Origin: Malacoplasma sp.
Lineage (GTDB): Bacteria > Bacillota_I > Bacilli_A > Mycoplasmatales > Mycoplasmoidaceae
Assembly: GCA_021444005.1 (NCBI GenBank)
Contig: JABUSB010000001.1
Location: 36,152 to 100,151 of the forward strand
Length of the DNA: 64,000 nucleotides
Direction: 5' to 3'
Part shown: positions 54,100 to 64,000 of the stretch, piece by piece
How the letters are laid out: each line of letters opens with the position of its first letter
How positions within the stretch are numbered: the first letter of the stretch is position 1
Translations under genes and position numbers: made by a program
Notes under the pieces: model-generated
What the model was told of the DNA's origin: nothing
Databases searched by the model: none
What the model saw: the letters and a program-made list of their open reading frames with translations, nothing else

Positions 54100-55218
54100 T
54101 TATCCTCTTAATGGAACTAAGAGTTGTAAAAAGTTTTCATCTTTTAAATCTTTAATGGCAAGTGGTTTGACATTATCTTGGAATTCAATACAAATTTCAT
54201 CATTATCAAACACCTTAATAATGGACAATAAATAGTTAGTATTAAGTAGTATTGAAGTACTTTTTTCAATAGTTGATTTACAAGCAATTTCTTCTTTTGA
54301 ATTTCCTAAATCAATGTTGTTAAAATAAACTTCAATTGTTTTTTGATTAAAAGTCAGTTTAACAATTGATTTTTTTTCTAAAGAAGATAATACATTTCCA
54401 CGATCTAGGGCATCAATTAATTCTTTTTTAGAAACTAGTACACGGTTTTCTCTAGGGATGGCAATAATTTTAGCAATATTTGGGTATTCACCTTCAATAA
54501 TTTTTGAAGCGATAATAATGTCATCAATTTTAAAAATAATATTATTGTTTGATAAAAACACTTTAATATTTGTATCAAAATCTAGCAAATCTAAAAAGAT
54601 CTCAATTACTGATACATCAATTATGATTTTGTAATCATTAAAATCGCTTTTATATTGGTAATATGCTAATTTATAAGAATCAGTACCAATTATTTCTAAA
54701 CATTTGTTTTTAGTATTGGAATTAAAATAAATCCCATTCATTACAGAAACTTTTTCTTTATTGTTACTGATTGCATGTCTAATTTTAGAGAAAGCTTTCT
54801 TAAAAACTATTGGATTAATAATTAATTCTTTTCATTCTTGGTAATCAAAATTGATTGCTGGATAGATTTGTTCATCCATTATATTAATATTTGAATTAAA
54901 AGTATTTCCTTTTATTTTTAAAACCGAGTTATCAACTTTTTCTAAAATCAGTGATTCATTTTTTAACTTGGAAATAATTGCAAAAAAAGTTTTAGTTTTA
55001 ACTAATACTTTTCCAGTATTTAAGATGTTTATTTCATTATTTTTTTTGATTGTAGATTTAACAGATATTGATCCATTAGTTGAAATAAAATTTATTTCAT
55101 TGTCTTTTACTTCTATCAAAGTACTTAAATATGTTGGAGTGTTTTTAAAATTATCTGCAATTGAATTACATAATTTTAAAGATTTAATTAATAATTTTTG
55201 ATTGATAATAATTTTCAT
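54100..55218 (-). CDS. dnaN: DNA polymerase III beta subunit (sliding clamp)
   Basis: A 372-aa clamp with three repeats. The first repeat begins KIIINQKLLIKSLKLCNSIA; the middle one contains NGIYFNSNTKNKCLEIIGTDSY; EGEYPNIAKIIAIPREN and the C-terminal FLQLLVPLRG are hallmarks (family end QLVLPMR). The UGA-Trp in DYQEWKELIINPIV joins two pieces. It follows dnaA by ~93 bases in the canonical order. Confidence 0.96.
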
Positions 55219-55293
55219 ATTATTTATTTTCTTTTATTTTAATTTTTTATATTATTTAAATTTTAAATTATTTATTATTATGCATGTTTAAAA

Positions 55294-55311
55294 TGTGGGA
55301 ATTGTGGAAAA
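55294..55311 (+). promoter_or_regulatory. Tandem DnaA-box-like sequences between dnaA and dnaN
   Basis: TGTGGAAAA at 55303-55311 differs from the DnaA box TGTGGATAA at one base; directly before it TGTGGGAAT (55294-55302) is a weaker match. They lie immediately beyond the dnaA stop codon. Confidence 0.45.
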
Positions 55312-56664
55312 CTAGAATTTTTGCATTAAATTCTCAATAAAAACTTTTAAATCTTTGTCTTTTGTTAGCAATTCTTTAACATTTTTAACAGCTTCCAACA
55401 CAGTAGCATGATTTCTGTTGGAAAATAAACTACCAATTTCACTATATGATAAATTAAGTTTTTCCCTTAAGATATACATACATATTTTTCTAGGGAATGA
55501 AAAATCCTTACTTTGTTTTTTTGAAATGATACCTTTTTTATCAACTCCATAAGCAACACTAACATTTTCAATAATAATTGCTGGATTTACATTGATTAAA
55601 TTAGAAATAATTTCATAATCAGAATCTGCTTCAATGACACTTTTTATTTTTTGTTCATTCACAATTTCATCAGAATTAATCGAATCTAGTAAATAAAAAG
55701 CAATTTTATTTAAAACACCTTCAAGAGTTCTAATATCACTATTAAATCTTAGTGCAATGTATTCAATAGCAAGATTTGAAAAACTATTTTTAACATTCAT
55801 TACTTTAATTTTTTCAACAATAATTTTTTTAATTGATTCTTGGTCTGGTTGATTAATTTTAATTGAAAGTCCTGAATTAAATCTTGAGATCATTCGGTCA
55901 TCAATTTTTAAAGAATTGGGCACTTTATCAGAACTCATTACAATCAACTTATTGTTTTTATTAAGTTTGTTAAAGATGTTGAAAAAGATTTCATTCAATT
56001 TTTCTTTATTATTCAAAAATTGAATGTCATCTATTAAAAGAAGATCTATATCATCAAAGGTTTTTTTAAATTCTTCGATTTTTTTACTACCCTCTGAAAT
56101 TGCATTATAAATTTTTTCTAAAAAATCTTCAGTTTGAATATATAAAACGTTAGCATCTGGATTTTGTTTTAAAAACTTATTTCCAATTGCGTGTAGTAAA
56201 TGGGTTTTACCCAAACCAGTACCACCATAAATTAAAAGTGTTTTTCAATTATTGTTTTGATTTATTAAAGATTCACTAGCTTTATATGCATTTTCATTAA
56301 ATAAACCAATTAAAAAGTTTTTAAAAGTTAAATCAGGATTTAAATAATTGTTTGTTTTTTTAATTTTTGTTGTATTTAAATCTTGTTCTTTTTTATTTAT
56401 TTTTTCATCACTAGTAATAAAAAAAACTTCTATATTTTCTTGTAATTTTCAAACAAAATAATCTTGAAATGTTTTTTTATATTCATTGTTTAAAACTTCT
56501 TTTACAAAATCATTTTCAACAATAATATAGATGTTTTTGTCTTCAACTTTTAGAATAGAAGAATTTAAAACATAATTGGAATAAAAGTTTTCATTTTGAA
56601 ACTCTTTTTTAATTTCTTTTTTTATTAAAGAATATGTCTTTTTTAATTCAGAAAGGTTAACCAT
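55312..56664 (-). CDS. dnaA: Chromosomal replication initiator protein DnaA
   Basis: A 450-aa AAA+ initiator. Domain I is divergent; Walker A GGTGLGKTHLLHAIGN, Walker B LLLIDDIQFLNNKEKLNEIF, sensor 1 VMSSDKVPNSL and the arginine-finger region DDRMISRFNSGL are present. The C-terminal DNA-binding domain has SFPRKICMYILREKLNLSYS and FSNRNHATVLEAV in place of the usual GRDHTTVLHA. Two UGA-Trp codons join the N-terminal piece at 56449. It is divergent from rpmH. Confidence 0.97.
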
Positions 56665-56790
56665 ATAAAAGATATTGAATTTATCTAATATAATTATAAT
56701 TTAAAGCATATTAAAATATATTGTGTCATAATATTAAAAGTGTTTTTGTGTATTACTATTTTTAAATCAAAATATTATAAGGACTAAAAA
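56665..56790. other. dnaA-rpmH divergent spacer, probable origin neighbourhood
   Basis: A 126-base AT-rich spacer where gene direction switches: dnaA, dnaN, gyrB, gyrA and parA go leftward, while rpmH through fba go rightward. This is the usual signature of a bacterial oriC locus. No cluster of good DnaA boxes is visible here, so the exact initiation site (this spacer, dnaA-dnaN, or nearby) is open. Confidence 0.5.
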
Positions 56791-56934
56791 ATGAAAAGAA
56801 CATATCAACCAAATAAAAGAAGAAGAGCAAAAAAACACGGCTTTCTTTCAAGAATGAGCACCGCTGATGGTAGAGAAGTAATTCGAAGACGAAGACAAAA
56901 AGGAAGACATAGTTTAACAGTTTCAGATCAATAA
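56791..56934 (+). CDS. rpmH: 50S ribosomal protein L34
   Basis: A 47-aa protein, too short for many ORF filters. [20 protein letters not shown] and the Arg-rich [15 protein letters not shown] are the L34 signature. AAGGACTAAAAA precedes the ATG. It is followed 4 bases later by rnpA, as in most bacteria. Confidence 0.97.
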   Translation: MKRTYQPNKRRRAKKHGFLSRMSTADGREVIRRRRQKGRHSLTVSDQ

Positions 56935-56938
56935 TTTT

Positions 56939-57289
56939 ATGAAGAAAAAAGAATATGTTTTATCTAACAAAAAAGATTTCAAAAATCTTTTTGATAATAA
57001 AACAACCTATTATTCTTCTTTTTTTATTCTTTATGTTGCTAAAAACAATATTAATCATTTGCGTTATGCAATCGGAGTGAATAAAAAAAAGTATTCTAAA
57101 GCAGTAGAACGAAACAAAATTAAAAGACAAGTTAGAAATATAGTAAAAGATCTTGATGATAGCTGTCTTAAAAAACCTTATGACATCTTAATTATTCCAA
57201 AATCTAATAATTGTTTAAAAATTAAGTTTTTTGATAAAAAACAAGATTTATTAAATATAATTGCTAAAATTTACTTAAAAAATAAATAA
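56939..57289 (+). CDS. rnpA: Ribonuclease P protein component
   Basis: A 116-aa basic protein that assists RNase P RNA in tRNA 5' maturation. The RNR motif is present as [15 protein letters not shown]; the start [20 protein letters not shown] is typical. It lies between rpmH and yidC. The RNA subunit gene is not in this window. Confidence 0.95.
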   Translation: MKKKEYVLSNKKDFKNLFDNKTTYYSSFFILYVAKNNINHLRYAIGVNKKKYSKAVERNKIKRQVRNIVKDLDDSCLKKPYDILIIPKSNNCLKIKFFDKKQDLLNIIAKIYLKNK

Positions 57290-57310
57290 AAGAAGGGAAA
57301 ACAAAAATTA

Positions 57311-58438
57311 ATGATTAGTAATAACACTCAAGTTATTTCTCCCTTTTGGACCCAATCTTTTGACTCTAAAAAAGAAAATGTTGATAAAGTAAAAAAAGTT
57401 TTAAAAACTGTTTGAAAGTTTTCTAAACTTTTTATCTATGCATTTTTATTATTAATGGGACTATGAGGTTGTTTCCAAACGATGTTTGACCCGACTGTAA
57501 AAACCAATACCACAATTGGAAGTGCTATGGAATTCGGCTTTTCATTTGGAACTACAGGTGATTACAGGTACGATTTAGCAGGTGGAAATAATGAATACTA
57601 TGCGTTTACCTCCACGAACTGAAATATCGATGATTATGGACCTTTCTTTGGGTTGTTTGTTTATCCTGGTGCAATGTTAATGTTATACATTATGTATCCA
57701 TTAAAAGATGCTTGAGGGGGATTAAATGCTTTATTAGCTTTATTTATTCTTTTATTTATTATCCGGGTAATTACCTTTTTAATTTCAATCCGTTCAACTC
57801 TACAATCTGAACGTATGTCTGAAATTCAAGGAAAGCTCGCCGAGATTAATGCTAAGTATAAAGATGTTAAAAAAGATATGGCGACCCGGCAAAAGAAGCA
57901 ATTGGAAACTAATGAATTGTATAAAAAATACAATATTAAACCATTTGCAATGTTTGAGCAAATCTTTATTACAATGCCAATTTTCTTAATTGTTTATCGT
58001 GTGGTAACAATTTTAAGACCAATAAAAGTAATTAGTTTATTTACAATTTGGAATTTGAGTCTTTCACCATTAAATGAAATTTTCTCAAATTTATCAGATG
58101 GAGGATGGAAGTTTATTTTCTTCTTAATAATTCTCATTCCTGTTCAGATCCTCTCACAAAAACTACCACAGATGTTGGCAAAAAGAAGAAACTTTAATGC
58201 AAAGACTTCAAGTGATAAAGGGGATAAGTCTGCTAAAAGAATGCGGACAATGCAAATTGTAATTATAGTTGTGATGGTATTCATTGTGGTGCAATCACCA
58301 GCCAGTGTTGGATTGTATTGGTTTATGTCAGCATTATTTACAATTATGCAATCAATTATTATTCATAAATATTTAATGAAGAAAAAAAAGCGTGGAATTA
58401 GTTTAGAAGATAAATTAAAACAGCTTGGAATAAAATAG
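57311..58438 (+). CDS. yidC: Membrane protein insertase YidC/Oxa1
   Basis: A 375-aa polytopic insertase. A cytoplasmic N-terminal tail of ~35 residues precedes the first helix ([15 protein letters not shown]). A short extracytoplasmic loop is followed by the membrane core with [21 protein letters not shown], the coiled cytoplasmic loop, [21 protein letters not shown], and [20 protein letters not shown]. The C-terminal tail is basic. Several UGA-Trp codons in the first 140 residues hide the true start in a standard-code reading. Confidence 0.94.
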
Positions 58439-58451
58439 ATAAAAAATATTT

Positions 58452-59253
58452 ATGAATTCTAAAGAAAATAAAGAACTTTTATTTTTAAAACAAAAAAAAT
58501 TTTTTGCTTCAAAAAAATTGGGGCAAAATTTTTTAACTAATGAAACAATTAAAAAAAATATCGTTGATGCTTTAAAAATAAACAATAATGAAAATGTAAT
58601 TGAAATTGGTCCTGGATTGGGAGCAATCACCAAATACATTTTATTAAGAACTCAAAATCTTAAAATAATTGAAGTTGATAAAAGATTAGTTGAATTTTTA
58701 AAAACTAATTTTAAAGATCTTCAAATAATTAGTAGTGATGTTTTAAAAGTTGATTTAAATGCACTTGGATTTGATAATTACAAAATTATTTCTAATTTAC
58801 CATATAGCATTAGTGCAAAAGTTATTTTTAAAATTTTAAAAGAATCAAATTTTAGTGTTGCAGTATTAATGGTGCAAAAAGAAATGGCAGACCGAATTAC
58901 TGCGAAACCAAATACTAAAAAATATAATAACTTTACAGTGTTGTTATCGCTAACCACTAATATTGAAAAATTATTTGATGTTAGCAATACCTGTTTTTAT
59001 CCAATTCCTGAAGTGGCTTCAACTGTGATTAGAATGAACCGCAAAGCTGAATTTAAAATGCAGTATTTTGATGCTTTAGAAAAATTCTTATTTATTTGTT
59101 TTAATCAAAGAAGAAAAACAATAGTTAATAATTTGAGACACCAATTTGATGAACAAAAAATAAAATCAATCTTAGATCAAATGAAAATTAATATTCAATC
59201 TCGTCCCCAAACAATTTCTCCACAACAATACTGAGAAATGTTTTTAAAGTTTT

Positions 59254-59264
<11 letters not shown>
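58452..59264 (+). CDS. rsmA: 16S rRNA dimethyladenosine transferase
   Basis: RsmA (KsgA), 270 aa, dimethylates two adenines near the 3' end of 16S rRNA using SAM. Motifs: KKLGQNFLTNETIKKNIV, IEIGPGLGAITKYIL, IEVDKRL, and the catalytic ISNLPYSISAKVI (NLPY). The C terminus ends WEMFLKFYEI with UGA-Trp. Its 3' end overlaps ispE by 11 bases, so the two are translationally linked. Confidence 0.96.
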
Positions 59265-61511
<2,247 letters not shown>

Positions 61512-62759
61512 ATGAAAGATTTATTAGACTCTTTTTCACCAAATATTTTCCAAAAAAAGATGAATCACTACATTAAAGACCCAGTTCATAAAGAAATTAA
61601 TTTCTATAATGACAAATGATTACTAGATTTTGTTTACAGTTATGAAATGGTACGATTATTGGAAATTAAACAATTGGGAACAAGTTTTAAAACTTTTCCC
61701 TCTGCTACTAATAATCGCTATAGTCATTGTTTAGGAGCTTTTTGTGTCGCCCAAAAATTTGCAAAACACTTTATTGCTCAAATTTCAAAACCTGATAGAA
61801 AATTATTTCTAATTGCTGCATTACTTCATGATATTGGCCACGGCCCTTATAGTCACGTTTTTGAAAAAATATCCCACTTAAACCATGAAGAAATGGGATG
61901 AAAAATTATTAAAAATGAAAATTTAAAAATTTATCATCTTTTGAAGAAAAACAAAATTAATATTGATAACTTAATCAATGTTTATTCTGGAAAGTGTGAG
62001 AAAAATTGAATAGGTCGTTTAATTTCATCAAATCTTGATGTAGACCGAATTGATTATTTATTAAGGGACTCATATTTTGTAGGTACCAATTTTTCTACAA
62101 TTGATGTTAATTTCTTAATTGAAAGATCATTTCTTATCAATAATGATGTTTACTTTAGTAGTACTGCAGCGAATTACATTGAAAGTTTTTTGTTAGGCAG
62201 ATACTATATGCATCAAGACATTTATGATAACAAAAACACATATGCATATGAGTGATGTCTAATAAAAATATTTGAAAGATTAAAAGAAATTAAAGATACT
62301 TTTTCAAACTATAAAAACCAAATTTATTTTTATGATTTTTATGAATGAATTGTTTTTGAAAAAGAAGTGAGTGTTGACAAAATTTATATTCATTTAAATG
62401 ATAGTAACCTAAATTCATTTTTAGTGTCTTTAAAAGTAATGGAAGATAAAATTTTAAATTCTTTTGTTGAAGCATTTTTTAACATTGACCAAATCTTTGT
62501 GTTTTCATACACTAAAGAATTGTTAGATGAAGTGAAAAAAAATGCCAATAATAAAAACATTGATATTTCTTATTTATTCACACTTTTTGAGAAACCACAA
62601 AAAAGTATCTATTTAAGTGAAGAAAAAAATTCAATTAATATTTTTAATGCAAATAAAAAACTAACATATAAATTTTCAGCAAAAAGACTTAGTAGTTTTA
62701 ATCAAAACGCAACTGAGAATAATAAAATAATTATGATTAATAAAAATTTAATAAGTTAG
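61512..62759 (+). CDS. HD-domain phosphohydrolase (dGTPase/YwfO-like)
   Basis: A 415-aa protein starting directly after the gltX stop (TAA followed by ATG). The HD motif ALLHDIGHGPYSHVFE with preceding NRYSHCLGAF (first His) and later NLDVDRIDYLLRDSYFVG follow the dNTP triphosphohydrolase/YwfO pattern; an acidic residue follows the second motif. The homologue MG461 is also next to gltX in M. genitalium. Substrate is likely a nucleotide, but not known. Confidence 0.85.
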
Positions 62760-62792
62760 TATAATTTAAAAGATTTATTTAAGGATTTAGTA

Positions 62793-63299
62793 ATGGAAAA
62801 ACACTTAATCGAAAAAGCTTATGATTGTGCCAAAAAGAATTTTGGAAAATCACATTTCACTTATAAAGAATTATTTAATGCTCTTTCTAAACAAGAAAAA
62901 AATATTGATGATCTAGAAGCTGATTTATATATTGAGTTACTTCAAGACACTCGTTTTTTATCTTTAGGTAAACAAAAATGGTCATTAAAAGAATTCTTTA
63001 CATCTACTGAAATTAACAAAATTACATCATCTATGTTTGGACTTGATGAATACTATGAAGAAGGAATTGAACCTGAAATGTTAGTTAAAGAAAAAAATGA
63101 AGATGATATTTCAGATGATTACATTGATGATGACGAAGAAGACAGAAATAATTTTGATTCTAAAAACATTTCAGTGGAAGAGGATGAAATTGTTAAATCT
63201 AATGAAATCAATTTAAACAAAGATTCAGATGATGACGAAGATGAAGAAAATGATGATGACGATGAAGATCCAGATTTTGTAAATGTTGATGAAGAATAA
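62793..63299 (+). CDS. rpoE: RNA polymerase delta subunit
   Basis: A 168-aa protein with an N-terminal HARE-HTH-type domain (EKAYDCAKKNFGKSHFTYKE, ADLYIELLQDTRFLSLGKQKW) and an extremely acidic C-terminal tail of ~80 residues (Asp/Glu runs), as in RpoE of Gram-positive bacteria. It promotes RNA polymerase recycling and promoter selectivity. It is followed by fba, the same neighbour order as in M. genitalium (MG022-MG023). Confidence 0.93.
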   Translation: MEKHLIEKAYDCAKKNFGKSHFTYKELFNALSKQEKNIDDLEADLYIELLQDTRFLSLGKQKWSLKEFFTSTEINKITSSMFGLDEYYEEGIEPEMLVKEKNEDDISDDYIDDDEEDRNNFDSKNISVEEDEIVKSNEINLNKDSDDDEDEENDDDDEDPDFVNVDEE

Positions 63300-63323
63300 A
63301 TCTTTTAGTGTAAAGGAATAAAT

Positions 63324-64000
63324 ATGAATATTGAAAAATACCGTTTTGTAAGTATGAAACAAATGCTAGCTGATGCTAAGAAAAATAAATATGCAGTGGC
63401 TCACATCAATACTAATAACTTAGAGTGAGCGAAAGCAATTTTGACAACTGCACAAGAAGCTAAATCACCAATTATTATTGGATTATCTGAAGGTGCTGCA
63501 AAATACCAATGTGGTTATAAAACTGTTGCTAATATGATTGGGGAAATGATTAATCATTTGGATATTACAGTCCCTGTAGCACTGCATTTAGATCATGGTA
63601 GCTATGAAGCTTGTATTGAAGCAATGGGTGCAGGATTCAGCTCTATTATGTATGATGGGTCTCACGAACCATTTGCTAAAAACTATGATAATGTTGTTAG
63701 ACTTTTAAAGATAATTGGCAACCGTGATATTAGTTTAGAAGCAGAAGTTGGTACAATTGGTGGGGAAGAAGATGGAGTTGTTGGAAATGGTGAATTAGCA
63801 GATCCAATTGAATGTGAAAAAATTGCCCAATTACCAATTACCGTATTAGCTGCTGGAATTGGTAACATCCATGGAATTTACCCAGATAACTGAAGGGGAT
63901 TAGATTTTGAACAACTTAAAAAAATAAGTGAAGTTATTGGAGATATCGGAGTAGTATTGCATGGAGGTACTGGAATTCCTGATGACCAAATTAAAAAAGC
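63324..64000 (+). CDS. fba: Fructose-bisphosphate aldolase class II (N-terminal part, runs off window)
   Basis: Zinc-dependent glycolytic aldolase; ~225 residues seen. Motifs: YAVAHINTNNLEW, the zinc-site HLDHGSYEACIEAMGAGFSS, IMYDGSHEPF, EAEVGTIGGEEDG, GNIHGIYP and LHGGTGIPDDQI. Start ATG 63324 with AAAGGAATAA upstream; UGA-Trp in NLEWAKAI. The C terminus lies beyond 64000. Confidence 0.97.

Overview
The window is a chromosome segment of a wall-less mollicute that reads UGA as tryptophan. Nearly every gene is interrupted by in-frame TGA codons at places where its family has Trp (for example CysS, GyrB, GltX, YidC). The DNA is very AT-rich. Gene content (groESL, ispE of the MEP isoprenoid pathway, an S/T-rich surface proteome, no wall genes) and the order dnaA-dnaN-gyrB-gyrA suggest the Mycoplasma pneumoniae/Malacoplasma branch (relatives of M. 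penetrans and M. iowae). The species is an inference, not proven. All coordinates below were rebuilt with UGA=Trp, so most genes are longer than a standard-code ORF scan shows.

Layout. 1-9.0 kb (minus): str operon (rpsL-rpsG-fusA), valS, engB, a YneF-like protein, scpA-scpB, plsC, acpS and a DivIVA-like protein. 9.1-12.3 kb: two divergent secreted or anchored S/T-rich surface proteins, the rightward one behind a consensus promoter whose spacer is a perfect inverted repeat. 12.3-18.9 kb: cdsA, a DEDDh exonuclease with an extra C-terminal half, a large acidic protein plus a small partner, an ECF S-component-like membrane protein and two coiled-coil proteins. 19-25.9 kb: metK, an ABC-2 exporter with a large ectodomain, groES-groEL behind a CIRCE-like element, and dut. 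26.1-31.2 kb (minus): cysS-rlmB-sigma factor-(inserted plus-strand gene)-rplK-rplA. This preserves the Bacillus cysS-rlmB-sigH-rplK-rplA order.

31.4-42.4 kb holds the most unusual locus. It is a four-gene minus-strand operon encoding two large single-pass surface proteins (957 and 1352 aa), then a 1022-aa protein built on a phosphoglycerate mutase (GpmI) fold that has lost all metal ligands, then a 305-aa triosephosphate isomerase homologue whose catalytic Glu is Lys. It looks like a duplicated gpmI-tpiA pair turned into pseudoenzymes and coupled to surface proteins. A role in adhesion, gliding or a cytoskeletal linkage is inference.

42.6-49.3 kb: a 546-aa protein of unknown function, an RluA-type pseudouridine synthase, and a parA/RHH-parB/trmL operon. 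Upstream of parA lies a 1.7-kb non-coding region with TTATGTAAT iterons, a duplicated palindrome, a good promoter and an orphan terminator hairpin. 49.4-64 kb: gyrA, gyrB, dnaN and dnaA (minus), then rpmH, rnpA, yidC, rsmA, ispE, gltX, an HD hydrolase, rpoE and fba (plus). The transcription switch at dnaA/rpmH marks the probable replication-origin neighbourhood. No tRNA, rRNA, insertion sequence or CRISPR array was recognised.
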